This document shows positions 49,698 to 62,713 of a DNA stretch of 64,000 nucleotides, one piece after another. Source of the DNA: Cyanoderma ruficeps (taxonomy: Eukaryota; Chordata; Aves; Passeriformes; Timaliidae); the NCBI GenBank assembly GCA_008694505.1, contig VZDJ01000052.1, positions 5,087,722-5,151,721 of the forward strand, in the 5' to 3' direction. Positions within the stretch are counted from its first letter, which is position 1. Each line of letters starts with the position of its first letter. The notes under the pieces are model-generated. The model ran no database searches and was not told the origin of the DNA. It saw only the letters and a list, made by a program, of their open reading frames with translations. A program made the position numbers and the translations under genes.

Positions 49698-52299
49698 TTC
49701 CCATGTGCTAACTGGATATTAATGCTTACTACTAGCAGGTACCCTGCTAAGGGAAAAGTGGTTTTCGAGGAATTTGGGTGAGAAGCCTTTTATATACTGC
49801 AAAGCATTTAATTAATGTAGTTTTTAGGTGTGTTTTTTTTCTGCTGTTACTTTCGCTGAGGAAAGTTGAGCTTGAATTGCTTTACATGCTGTAGTGGGAT
49901 GGGTTGGATTTAGAGAGCAAATGATAAGGTGAGGAAAATATAGTGAAAATAACAAATGGTCATTTGTTTGTTTTGTTAGGGTGCTGATTATTGTTTTTGG
50001 ATAGAGTGGTGAAAGTAAATTATCTGTAATTTAGTTCAATGCAGTTATTTGGATTCATTTGCTTCTCATACTGTACCAAAAGTTCTCATCAAATCATGAA
50101 ATATAACAAGTCTTGATTTAAAAAAGAAAACCCAAACCCCAACAACCACTCCAGCAGAGTTAAGTGTGTTGTTATGCCCTTAATTCTGTATTTGACTTTT
50201 TGCATGCAATCATTTGTATTATTTGGCAATCATTATGTGGTGCGATGGAAGTGAACTGAAACACTCTAAGTGCAGAGCTGTCTTTTACACAGAGATTTTC
50301 AGAAATAAATGGGTTGTGGCAGGGGATTATTATATAAAATACATCAGCATACACGGAGTATCTTCCATATTTAGTGGCACTACAAAAACATTCATAATTG
50401 TGTTATGTGTGGTGTAATTCTCATGGGGGCCATTTCATATAATTAATTCCCAATAATGGCATTACTGTGTAATATCGTGTCACATGAGTAGATGGATACT
50501 CTGTATGGTGGCTGCAAACTACAAATGGCTAATTTAGTAGTTCTTTAAAGAGAATAGATCCATACAGAAATGACTTTTTGCAAGGATGATGAGGCAGATG
50601 AAGTGTTGCCTTCCCTGTGAGGAAGCAGCATCTGGATTTTCCAGCAGGTCTGTATTAGGAGTGCCAAAGAACTCCTGCTTTGGGTCGGGGTATCTTTTCT
50701 TATTTATGGTTTTGGAGCTTATTGGGTTCAAGTCACAAATGAATTTGGCTTTTTGTTATTTTCACCTCGCTTTTGAAATCACAGCGCATGAGAATTCTTT
50801 GAAGCAAGTTTACTGATGTAAGCTGCTGAATATAACATTGTTTCATTAAAACATAAGGCTTCTGGCTTACAGCATATTCGAGTTCCTTATGTGTCCTTTA
50901 ATAACTGATTTAAAATGCAGAGGCCTCGTCAAACTGTGCTTTACTGAGCTGTTGGGCAGATTTCTACATAGAAAAACTGATACCTGCCTTTCACAGTGCT
51001 TTTTAAATCTTCCATTTCTCCCCACCCACTTTTGCATTACCTTGCACAGTGATGGTAATAACAATAAATATCCTTGAAATGCCACTTAGAAGCTAAATCA
51101 CTGTCTATTATAACTATCAAAAATATATTTAATTTAATATACTTGGTTGGAGGTATTAGTTTCTGACAGTCAATTATTGCTCACTAATTATGGCCATCCT
51201 CACGCTGGTAGAGTGGATCCTGAGTGATACCTGAGGTTTCACTGATGTTTGAAAATCAGAAGAAAATGACTTGATTTTATTTTTGAAGTGTAAAGATGTT
51301 AAGTTTATTTCCAATGTCGTTACCTTGTTGGCCACTTTAGGCTAAGGCCATCACAGCTCAGTGATGACAGGGCAGCTGTGAGTCTCTCAGCCTCTCAAAC
51401 CCATTTCTCTCCTGAATGACTTTCTCTCTGAATGACTTGTCTTGCCTGAGAAGGTGAAGGAAAGGCTGTTTATTGACCTTCTGTGTCTTTTCTTTTTCCA
51501 GATCTTTTTATTTTTACCTCTTAATTTTCACCATCTCCACTTAGCGTGTGTAGCAAATGTCTCAGGATAAAGGGGAGTATCAGGGTAAATGATTTTGTCA
51601 GTTGGGATCACAAGGATCTTCTTTGGTATATGGGAAGAGATGAAGGATAAATAGAGGAGAGCAAGCTAAGAAAATACAGCTCTCATGATCTGTTAGGATC
51701 TAAACCAAAATACTTCAGCTTTGCTCCTGCAATGGGGAGGGGGGATCCCATGAAAAAGTAGCATTTTTCTTGTGGTAACAGCCGGGAAGAATCAGGCTAA
51801 CTCACATTAAGAAAATGAAAAAAAAAAAAAGTCTTTAGCTTCTGTTTTGAAAAGAAAAAAAAATTGACATTTTTGGACTAATAAAAACGTCAGATTGGTT
51901 CCTTTGGCTGTGGCTTGGCAGGCAGAGCTGTGCCAGTGCCACCCCTGCTCTGTGCATTGCAGCACGGTGGCCGAGTGTGTGACATCTCTGCCGTGCTGCG
52001 AGGTTTTTGCCAGACTTCCTTTTCCGAGCTTCCCGTGGGGAGAGGGAAGAGGAAGCCTTTAAAATGCTCCTTGACTGATGGTTTTGGAGTGAATGCTTAT
52101 CACAGCCAGCACGAAGTGAGTGTTGGCTGTGACAACTGGTGACACTGCACGGGTGTGTGTCCCTGGCACTGCCCCGGGCCTGGGCTGGCCCCTGTTCATC
52201 CACCCAGAGGGTACCATGAGTCTGCTTCACCTGGAGGTGCTTCTCCACAGTGAAACAAAGCCAGAAAATGTTCCAAACTGCTCCAAGTCACGAGAGAAA
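49698..52299. other. Unique non-coding DNA
   Basis: No exon is recognised. A short tandem word CTGAATGACTT occurs at about 51412 and 51428. Bases 51890-52200 are GC-richer, with open frames of up to 137 codons that have no domain. Confidence 0.5.
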
Positions 52300-52382
52300 T
52301 GGGTTTGAGAGGCTGAGACAGTTGGGTTTGCTCAGCCTGGAAAAGAGATGGCTTTGGGGTGACCTTATTGCAGTACCTGGAG
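52300..52382 (+). mobile_element. CR1 LINE ORF2 fragment
   Basis: The plus-strand frame reads FERLRQLGLLSLEKRWLWGD followed by LIAV, which matches the conserved ERLRELGLFSLEKRRLRGDLI region near the C-terminus of the CR1 reverse-transcriptase ORF. Similarity fades on both sides within about 80 to 100 bases. It is a short, dead fragment in sense orientation. Confidence 0.85.
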
Positions 52383-53045
52383 GGAGTGTGGAGGAATACA
52401 CCTGGTGCAGGTTGAGTTCTGGGTGGGTGCCTGGCCATGAACTTCAGATCGTTTGCATAACGAAGGGCAGGAATGGGGTCGGACGGATTTTAGGGGAACA
52501 GGGACAGCACTGAAGGCAATCAGCCCCGATGAATTGCAGCTGTGCTGATTGCCAAAGATTGGGAACAGCTTTGTCCTTAATGAGGCCCCAGGCTGGGTCC
52601 AAGGAGAATCAGGTGTTACAAAAAAGTGGATGGGCTCGGCCAGGGTCAGTTGGGCTCTGCTGGCCGTGCTGTGAGGAGGAAGGGCCGAGTGGTGGTGCAA
52701 GGGACAGAAAAGGTAAGGTGCTACATGAAGGACAAACAGGGTTGGTCACGTAAGGGACAGGAAGGAGTCAGCTGGTCCTGCAGAGGAAAGACTTGGGAAA
52801 GGGTGCAGAGCAGGAGCCTGTGCTGTGTGGAACTGCCCATGGGAAGGTGCAGAGAAAAGGGCAGTGCACTAACAGGTCACTGACTGGCTCATGCTTGGAA
52901 CCTTCATGGGGTGTCAGGTGTACCCCCTCTGTCACAGGTCATGGCACATGGAGAGACTCAGGAGGAAGAGTGAAGCTTGAGTAGGGATAGACTGTGAGGG
53001 GATAAAAGCCCAGGGGTTCCTTTGCTGGGGACCCTCCTCAGGGGC
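52383..53045. other. GC-rich unclassified segment, possible old repeat
   Basis: This segment is clearly richer in G and C than its surroundings and has G/A-rich runs. It contains a 9-bp inverted repeat (GGCAATCAG 52515-52523, CTGATTGCC 52545-52553). Near its right end it has GGGGATAAAAGCCCAGGGG, a TATA-like word in a GC-rich setting. It could be a decayed LTR, but no terminal repeats or target-site duplication were found. Open frames of 74 to 111 codons here are not supported. Confidence 0.25.
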
Positions 53046-56000
53046 ACGCTCTCTATCAGTTTAAAGCAAAATCTGTGTGTCACTGATGGAATGCATTGCT
53101 GTTAGAATGTGAAAACAGATTTATTTATATTTTTTTTAGCGTATGTTTCACTTTTATATGGTAATAAAAGGCTGGATTCTACCTAATATGTATTAGATTT
53201 AACATACTTGCTTGAGAAAAATCTTTGTCAGCTGCATCTGACTTCAATAAGACTGCAATTATCATATGGTAAATGGGATGCCTTTTGGATATGAAATCAT
53301 AAAGATATTTTTCCTTGCCCCTTCCCTCGAGGCCATGGAAATGGAGAAGAATTTCAGTGGGTGCATGTGTGCGCCTGGCTTTACACTCGGATTTTAAACA
53401 AATGCAGGGTGAAATACTGTAGGTTGTGCATTTTTATGTGTGCATCATTGGCTGCTCTTCTGCAGTTTCGGTGCTCTGGAAGAACAGTTGCCTCGATGGT
53501 ATGTAAGTCATGAGAGATGAGTGATTCTGGCTAATTGGGAATGTGAAAGAGACGGTTTCCACTGTTTAAAAATGCAGGAGTATACCCACTGATTTGTTAA
53601 GTCTTCATGTAAATGCCTCGTGCGTGTTCATTTAGAGCGTTGTGTGGTCTGGCAGGTGGATGACTAATGGATTGCTTCGTGTTAGTCAGCAGATGCAGAG
53701 GTGAAGAATAGAAAACACCCAGAAACAGTTAATTCATCCGTTCACCCCACCTGAGCAGCTCTTAAAACCCCTGCAAGACTGAGCTGCCTCTCCAGTTTTC
53801 ATAACGTAATGTAGCATCGACGTTAATTAGTGGTTTTGGTAAGAGGCCAAAAGGAATGTATTTGTTTCTTAATAAGAAAATAATTATTGTATAATTTTCT
53901 TTGACTGCATCAGCGTTTCGCAGTAGTTTTCATATGAGTTAATGAGAATCTCTTTGCAGAAGAATGATCTCTCCTCTTTTGGTGGGTGAAATTCTGTGTG
54001 GGAGTAAAAAACCTTCTGGCCCGTGTGTTTGTAATGTGTGTGGCACTGAGTGCTGCTCAGAATGCACATATATTCCTTTATGCTTATTTTCCATGCTTTT
54101 TAGGAATTCTGTGTTGGTTGTTTACATGAGTAGTTAATGGACCAGCTTTTTTTATTCTTAATGGGAATGGCCCCTCCTGATGTGCTAGAAGGTCATCTGC
54201 TAATTTGCCAAATGCATCACTCGAGGAAAATGACTTCATTTACTGTATCCACATTAAAATTCATATCATTTTTTATTTAAATTCATTAATATCTGCCATT
54301 TGCTAACTACCCCACCTTAAATTATGGAAACCTGGCAATCTGAGGTTAGGTAGGGAGCTGGGGACAGAAGATTTTTGATTTTCTTTTTTTTTTCCTAGAG
54401 GTAGCCACAAATGGTGTCCAAACCTATTTGATGTTACAGTACTGCTCTTTGTCCCCACTGCCCACCTGTCCATGATTTGTGAACAGATCATTTAACAAAT
54501 GATCATCTAAACCCTATGGCTCTACAGAAAGGTAGGAAAAACTGGTAGCCAGGAAAGATCCTCTAAATGCAGGGGAATTAAGGGTTTGATACTATTAATA
54601 ATGGTCTGGCCATCACAGGGCTGACAGTTCTTAGTTGACAGAAAGATGAAAAGAAAAGGCAGCGTTTAGACCATCTGTATGTCTTTAAAGTGATTTGGGA
54701 TCTGAGGAGACATCTGATTTCACTAAAGAAGCCAAATATTCCCAAGAACATAGTGGTAATAGTGGGAGCTAAAGGGTGATCCTATTTTACTTTTTCTCGA
54801 GGCTAATGGGAAGCAGCTCATCAGAGATAGCTCCTGTTTTCTCTGTGAATTGCCACAATTTGCTTAAACTGGAAGACTTTAACTGCACCATTCTCCAGGC
54901 CTGAAATATTTTAATGGCCTTGTTGGTTGAAAGAATAACAGGGAAATGATACTCTAAATAAATAATATACACTCTAAATAAAAAAAACCCAATTGCCTGT
55001 GCCCAGTAAGGGTAAATATCCCTAATAAAACTACCAGCAGTGCTTTCCTGAGTCAGAATGAGCGTGAGCACTGAATGTGTTTTTCAGACCTGTGGAAAAT
55101 AATTTTGTGGAGTCCTTAGGTCATTATCCTGCAGTGAGACATTTGGACTCCTCCTGCGTGGGGTAGTTCGTGATTGTGGACGGGTCATGATTTTGGTGTT
55201 CAGAGAGCTTCAGCTTTTGTGGGGAGTGAAGTTTGCTTTGGCTCCATTTCTGCTTATGATAGAGCTGTGTGCAGAAAAGTCTGTGTATTGAGCAGGAGGT
55301 GACTTGAGCAGGGTCATGGCTCTTGGATCATCTGGCACTGGGATGATCCTGCTCTGCAAGACTGATGAGAAGGAATTTTTCAGCAGCCCCCAAGGATCTC
55401 CCTCCTTTTGTGTCGCATTAAAGAGCCCATCTCTTCCACCTCTGTGCAAGGCAGCAGGTCACCACTAATTAAACAGTCCAGCTGAAGGCAGAGATGTGTC
55501 ATCCCCCTAAAAGTTACAGAGATTTCCCACCGTGGTCTGGTTTCCTTTGGGTGTTCCTAGTTGGTTGAGCCGTCATTGGAAACTGTTGGCTTCTGGCAGT
55601 GCATGCATCAGCTCAGAGCAGCAGATGTTTCCAGCCGTGCAGATTAAAAATCCTCACTTAGTGCTTGCCAAATGAATTTGGGATGGCCACTTCACCTACT
55701 ATCCACCTATTTAGTGTTGGTGGGTGATATTTTGTGGTTGATGAACAAATAAACGTGCAATTTGTTGCTATTGCCTGTGCTGGCTCCTGGAGATGAATGA
55801 GGCAAATGCTCTGCAGAGGTCATGTCCCAGAGGTGATGAACACAAATACTCCTAAATTTGTAGCCTCATCTTTTCATTGGAGTGCTAAGAAGTAGGTCCA
55901 AATTTGGCAATTCTAAAATTATGATCTGTTAAGTACAGAAAATAACTTGAACTGGTGACTTTTGAATCTTTCCTATGTAAGTCTGTGTAGACTCTTTTGA

Positions 56001-59000
56001 AGAGTTACCAATGGGAAGAGATTAGTATTTCTTTAATCAAGAAAGTTTTGTTCACAGGCATAGAAGTTACTTTCTCTATTTTTTAAAAAAAATCACTTTC
56101 TCTTGAATGAATACAGCAGTTTATGGCAAGGAGGTTTAACCCAGTTTTTCACTACAAACATCTGACTGGAAAGGTTGCTGGGATGATGCCTTGACTTGTA
56201 AATGTCACTTTGGAGTCAAATTTGTGTGTCATGGATTTGTATTTCCAAAGGCAAATACTTTTTTTGTCACCAACAAAATGATCATGGTCTTCAACTGGAT
56301 TATGGTTATCTCTCAGAAAGGAGAACTTGTAGAACAATTTTTCATTGCAAAGGAGTGATAAAAACATTGCATAGGAAGATGAATTAATCTTAGGTTGCAT
56401 GAGGTCGTACTTGTAAAGGTTTTCTTTTTAATCTGAAGTGCCTCTTCATAGGCTAATCTTGTCATAGTCAATCTGGGTATAAAAGTCACCTTATCAGTGT
56501 AGAAGGAAATAATCATTTAAAGACCAGCTTTGGCTGAGTAACATTCTCAAAGAGCACAGCCTTGTTGAAGATGTCATTTTTAGATACTGCACAATTTTAT
56601 ACATTTTTCTTGGTTTCTGTCCAAACTCTTAAAATAATGGACCAGCTACATTGGGGGCTTGCAGAGGACTTCCTTCTGCGTGTTGCTGGTTTTTATCTAC
56701 GTGAGATCATTTTGTGTCTGTTGTAGCTGATGCTTAATGTGGTTTGCCTCGCAGCTTTAAGACCAAAGAGCCATCGTGACATTATGTGATACTTCATAAC
56801 ATTTGTTGTTGTGTCCTCATTTTCGATGGTATAAATGCATTGGGGAGGGGAGAACTGCATCTTGGCGAGCTTAATGGTATTGATAGAATATCTCTGGTCT
56901 TAATCAGTCCCTGGAGCAACCTAAATCTGTATATAATGAGCATTCTGGAAACAGTGTGTCTACCTCTATTGTTAGAAATCAGAGCTTAGTGGGGTATTTT
57001 TTTTTTAGCTCTTGTAATTGGTGTGATGTTCAACTTGAGTAAATTTCATTCACATTAACCTTGAAGTAAGGAGCTTCAAGTTGCTGGTTGTTATTTTTTC
57101 ATGTCTCAAGTGTTTTGTTTCTCGTATCTTTGTGCTTTTTATCATAGGAAAATTAAATGGAGTTAATAACTTTTATTTCTAACAACGTCTTTTATACTCT
57201 TTGCTTAAAAAGAACTTGTTTCAGTTGCTTGTGAAAGGAATGAAAATTAAAAACAGGTGATATCAGCTCTGCTGCACTTTTAAAGAGTTGCTAACAAGGC
57301 TGCTGGGTTTACAGGCTTATTGACAGAAAACAAATGAATTTTATCCCTTTTCTTCTCTTCGCTGCTTCTTCCTTCTTTTTTCCCCCTTAGTTGTGCTTTT
57401 CTGGGCAGGCATAATAATTGAAATGTGCAGCACATGATTGCCACGCTGCCAGTCAGTAACAAGGAGATCCTGTCTGCACATGGCTCTTGACTTTGCTGCC
57501 TGTGATTGGAGTCAGTTCTTCTACAGCTCCTTTCCAGGAAAGATTTGAAAACAGCTGAGGGAAGGTAGATTATATTTTGGTGCCTTTGCAGCATCCTGTT
57601 CCAGGAGTAAAATACTCCAACTTCATTTAAGGCTGTGAAAAATACTGTAGATGTTTTTAAATGGAATAGTACAAAAATTGCTGTGTAACTTTTTGTCGCT
57701 GATGTTATCCGTCTTTGTGAGTTGTTTCTCACTCGGCGACGTTGCTCAAGGTGGAATTCTCTTCTGAGGGTTTTTCTCAGCTTTCCTCTAAGTTTGTTGT
57801 TTTTTTTGGGTTTTTCTTAACCAGTCCCAATGTACATATTTCAGAGGATAACACCGATGTTGTACGAAGCAGCCCTTTAGCTGCTGCCGTGGGTGTTCTG
57901 TTACCCCAGAGAATTCTGTTTCCTTCTTCGCTGACTTGCTTCCCACTTCTTCTCAGCATTTATTTTTTGTGCCTTCGTATGGAGGTCTGCTTTTTAATGA
58001 TGATCTTGTTTCGATGATCTTGTTCTCTTTTTTACATCAAGGCATCGCTTCCCATTTCTTCATCCCTTTACTTTGCTGATGTCAGGGTTTTTTAAGAACA
58101 GCATTGTGAGACCTTTAAGCATACAGGTTTAGAAAAGATGAGCAGTGTCCATGTAGTTATTTCTACGTGATAAAAACAACGCCAAGAGTGTCTGGGTCTG
58201 TGCCCCAAGGGGAAGTGTGCTGTGCAGCACATTACTGATCACTGTTTCCATACAGGATTGTGTATGTATTGCCTTAGTTGTGTATTTTCCAGCCCTTTCA
58301 TAAGGAGATGAAGACCTTCCTTGGTCTTGAGCCAAGGAAGAAAATAAATAGCTGAAAAGGAGGAAGAGAAGGTGCTCAATCCTTTGTTTCATCTCCTAAA
58401 CAGGGCATTATCTCGCTGCAGACATTCCTGGCCATTTGAGCAGAGATTTATCTAACAACTGTTTGATGTCGTGCATGTATTCCCTTCACATCTATCGCCG
58501 AGCTGGGATTTTTCACTGTTGCCTCTGATTTAAATGGAGGAGTCTCTTGCACTTGTCCTGTTGCAGAATATGCATTAAAGAATGGGAATCATCATGGTCA
58601 TCCTTTGCACAACAAGACAAAAACATGGGGAAGAACAGAATGTAAGAGATCTAGTTAGTACACATTTAATTTGCAGTGGTTGCTTCATGCTTTGCTCTGC
58701 ATTTCTCTTGGATTTGTCAGTCTTCTTGTGTGTTCTCTTAAATTGCTGACCATGTTTCAAGAAAAGCATTGGGTGGGAAGTGCTCATGTCTTTGTCATGA
58801 GTTGAAATAAAATTTTGTAAATAATATTTCTGTTGAAGGATTTGTTCTGAAACACTCGGATTTTCCGTATATTTTTAGTATATGAATTTATTATATGGAT
58901 GAGTAAGTCTTGCAAAATATACATTTATTTAATTTTTAATGCTGCATCATGGCATACTAACAAGTTGCTATCCTTAACAGGTAAAGACAAATCCTTTTAC

Positions 59001-62000
59001 TGTTTTATACATCACACGAAACTTGGAGTAGCGTGAAATTTGCATATTACTTTATAAAACATTATAGGAAGCTGCAATTTAATGATGTTTACAGCAATCT
59101 GAAAGAGGCAGAATTTTTTCTGATGGTGCCATACTGAAGAACATTTGTGCATACAATTATGCTCATAACTTATTAAAGCTAGTATGAAATTTAAATAAAA
59201 CTGAGTTAAAGTTATACTGAAATCTGTTTAGTTGAGGAGGTTAGAAAATTACAGATCAGGTCTGCTAAGTAGCTAGGGGCTTTTTCCAGTTTTACATTTA
59301 ATCACATTTATTCCCTGTTCAGCCACATTATTTGCTTGTTAAATGCACAGGAGAATATTTTTTGTAAATTATCTAAACTTTTAATAGCTTATGCACACAG
59401 ATCCTAGAGAGAATTAGTACTGCCAACAGAAATACATTTTAGATTAACTGCTAGTTAAAATGTCTAGATGCAGAGGTCGGGCAGTCTTTTCATGCATACA
59501 ACAGAAATGCTCCCTATAGCAGATCCATGAACTGTTAAGATTTCCTGATCCAGGGTGAATCGAATTGAAGAGATTTCCCATCGGTTTTGGGTCTGTGTTT
59601 GCAAAGATGAGGGGAATTGCTTAAAGTTTTTTTTGTGTGTGTGTGTTTTTGTTTTGGTCTGGGGGTTTTTTTGGGTTTTTTTGGTGCAGTTCACACAATG
59701 CACGAAACCTATTCGTTTTTTGTCTAATGCCATATTTGAAACCAGAACCCTTCTTGCCCATCTTGCTGAGGTTCCTTCTAATTATCTTTCTGATTTTGGA
59801 GGACAGCAGCTGTTTGCCCTTCAGAAGGAGCACTGTGGCTCAGCCTGGTGCCACTCCCACACGTGGGAATTCTGCTGAGGTGGGAATCTCCCTTTCCACA
59901 CTGTGGGCTTGTAGCAGCATTTAGCACTTCCCACGTGAATTTGCAGTGGAAAACAGAAGATAAATTGGATGAATGCAGCCCCACGTCATTAGAGAAAACC
60001 CCAAACAAACCACTGAAATGTTTCATACAAAAAGCCATTCTTTCATCTTGGGACTTCTTGGTTTATTGCACTGTAAGTCTTTCATTTGTGGTGCATAAGG
60101 AACATCTCAGTGACATTTCTGTCAAGTTAATCAACATTTTTTTTAATTACCCGTCAAAGGAGTAAGAACGTGGCTGCGCCTAGCCAGAAGTTGCATTTCA
60201 TGGGGCAAAACTGCAAGTTCTCAGAATATTCATGCACGGTTCAATAATTACGATTTTAAACAAGGTTTGTTTGGAGAAAAAAAAATAAATTAAAAAACCT
60301 AATTGACAACCTGACAGATTAATGCTTGTAAAACACTTTGGAGGTGTAAAATGCTGTTTGCAGTAAAGTAATTTAATCTGTTTGGATGGGTTTTTTTTTT
60401 CATTGTGGCATGGGTTTTTTGTTGTTTTGATTGAGAATGAACTGTGTGAGAGTTCACAGTCGTTGGTACCAAAGGTGCTCGGGCTTCACCCAGGCTCCTT
60501 GCTGCCCAGCTGGGGACGTGCATCATCAGCACTGCTCTGCCTTGCTGCTTAATTATCTTGGTGTGCAAAGCTGCAAAGAGAGCGCAGGAAAGAAAAATGT
60601 CTTTGCACAGCAATAATCAATAAGAGCAGCAGTATTTTAGGCCTCCGGTGATCACAATTTAGTTGTTTTGAAAACAATCACAAGAAAGGCTAATGATGTA
60701 GAACTCGTCGTTTGCTGCTTGTGCCTGGCAACTCAGAAGGAATTGTGTTAGGAACGGGATTAATTAAATATTCTGTTTATCCGATGGTCTTAGTGGAGGT
60801 TTGAAATATTAACTGTAAATTGTACTGCAAGGTCTTAAATCAATGGGCAGATTTACTGCCCTGCCAGGAGAGGAAGAGCCTGGGGGGGTGTTCACACACC
60901 CATCTTAACCACTGGGAGTTGAAGCAACTCTGCAGCACAAACTCCTGGAATAGTAATGATTTTTTGCTCAAAGAGGTTAATGAGCTTTATCTAAAAAATT
61001 ACTCCTTCATTTTATGAAAGTGGGTTTGGCTAGAAGAGCCAGGAGTATTTTTATTTTTTTATATTTATGTGTAAGATTGGAGGCGTAATGCTATATAATT
61101 TTCTGGTTTTTTTCTGCCGAGCAAATAATTAGTTGGACTATTGGAAAGTAATTGTAAGTGAACCAACTTTCTAGAGTTAAAATGCATATATATATATATA
61201 TTTNTTATTTTTTTTTTTTACTATGATAGCTTTTCTTTGTTGGCTTTCCAAGGTGAGTGAGTCACTGTTGGGTATTTGTCATCTTGAATGGTAAGGCCGA
61301 GTTTGCTTTTGGGAATAAAATTCCTAGATTGAAGGAATTACCAATGGGTTAGCATACATCTTGTGCAGCAAGCAATATGCTGTGTTCAGACCAATTTTTT
61401 TTATAAAGAGCTAGACCTAACTTAAAAACTCGGAGAACATCAAAAGTGCAGCCTTTGAGAATCCATGGGAACAAAATGTGATCTCCTCGTGAATTTATTA
61501 AGAAATAATTTTGACTGAGCTGTGGTGTGAGGACAAAAACAACAAGATATGAAGCGTAGAAATGTCCAGTGAACTTTCCTCTAGTTACTGTGGCATGAGA
61601 ACTGTTGTGGGCTGCCCATCATCAGGAGAAGAGTGTGTAAATGCCTCTAAAATCAACAATACTTTTGAAGTTCTGTTTTGCTCACCACCCTGTGCTCAGT
61701 GTGATGAAGATGGACAAAGTGCCCAAGTGAGCACGGAGCTGGGAAATGTGGAGCCACAGTTCTGGTTCAGGGCTGAGGCTGCTCACTCACAGCCAAACTG
61801 CCTATCCCAGAGAAGGAAAGAGACTTTGTAGGAGACGGAGGGATAATGAATTAAGAGGAGAAAGTGTAGCAATCATCTACTTTAAAAAAAAAAAAAAGGA
61901 CAGAGTGTAGGTCTTTGATATTAAAAGGTTTCGGTTTAAAAATATAGTAGTCATTAATTTTCTGTGTCTTGTGGGAAGAGCTCAAGAAGCAATTGGTTCC

Positions 62001-62630
62001 ATTTGAAGCAAAGATGGTCCTCCTTGGATGTCCAAAATCCTTTTTCTAAGGATCCTTTTTCTTTTTCTAAGTCAGACTTAAAATAATTTTTAATGGGATT
62101 TTCTTTATAGAAGAGAATTCATATATGCTTATCTGTTGATCTAAAGCGGCCTTGTAGATATGCAAATATATTTCTGTAGCAGTTACAATGGAAATGCATT
62201 TCCATAGAAAGCTTGAGACTACATAATGTCTTCCAGCTCCAAATTACTCTGACCCTCTGGTGATTTTTTTTTTCCCCCCTCCTTGCTTTTGCCAAGAGAG
62301 CTACTTGAAATGTGCATTAGTAGTTACTTCTCGTGGTAGGTCCTTGTGAAAATGCACTGGAATTCATTTCAGGCTGCAGGCGCTGCAATCTGTGAGTCTG
62401 CTGTAATATTTTTTTTTGCCTTGGAGATTGAAGCAGTGCAGGGGAATGGAAGAGAAGCTTCAGGCTCCACCCTGCTGCTCTCCTGGGCCGGTGTGTGCTC
62501 TCCTGAGGTGATGGGAAGAAAGCTGCTTATGCAGACTGTGTTTATAAAGGCTCCCTGATCAAAACCACATGACTGCGTTTTAACACGTGCTCATGCACTT
62601 GAGGAAAACAGTGGAAGGAGGATTCCTGAT
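53046..62630. other. Unique AT-rich non-coding DNA
   Basis: No exon is recognised. The longest open frame is 150 codons (57280-57732, minus), with no domain. Small repeats include a 20-bp-period ACTCTAAATAAA pair at 54951 and 54971, a 12-bp direct repeat GATGATCTTGTT at 57999-58010 and 58013-58024, a G/T-rich tract at 59628-59690, an AT dinucleotide run at 61186-61201 beside an N, and A14 near 61884. Confidence 0.55.
61186..61219. repeat. AT microsatellite and T tract with an N
   Basis: About eight AT units are followed by TTT, an N at 61204, and a T-rich run. The N probably reflects a base-calling failure in the low-complexity tract. Confidence 0.85.
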
Positions 62631-62713
62631 CTAGTGGAAGGTGTCCCTGCCTGTGGCAGAGCAGTTGGAGATAAATGTCCTTTAAGGTCCTTGCCTACCC
62701 AAACCATTCTGTA
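62631..62713 (+). mobile_element. CR1 LINE 3' terminal fragment
   Basis: CTAGTGGAAGGTGTCCCTGCC, GGCAGAGCAGTTGGAGATAAATG, TTTAAGGTCCTTGCC and ACCCAAACCATTCTGT follow the avian CR1 3' UTR consensus, which usually ends in ATTCTATGATTCTATGA. The terminal octamer repeat is reduced to one unit. It lies in plus orientation and is non-coding. Confidence 0.9.

Noticed and set aside
57280..57732. 150-codon minus-strand frame
   Set aside because: Composition resembles random translation and no motif is recognised.
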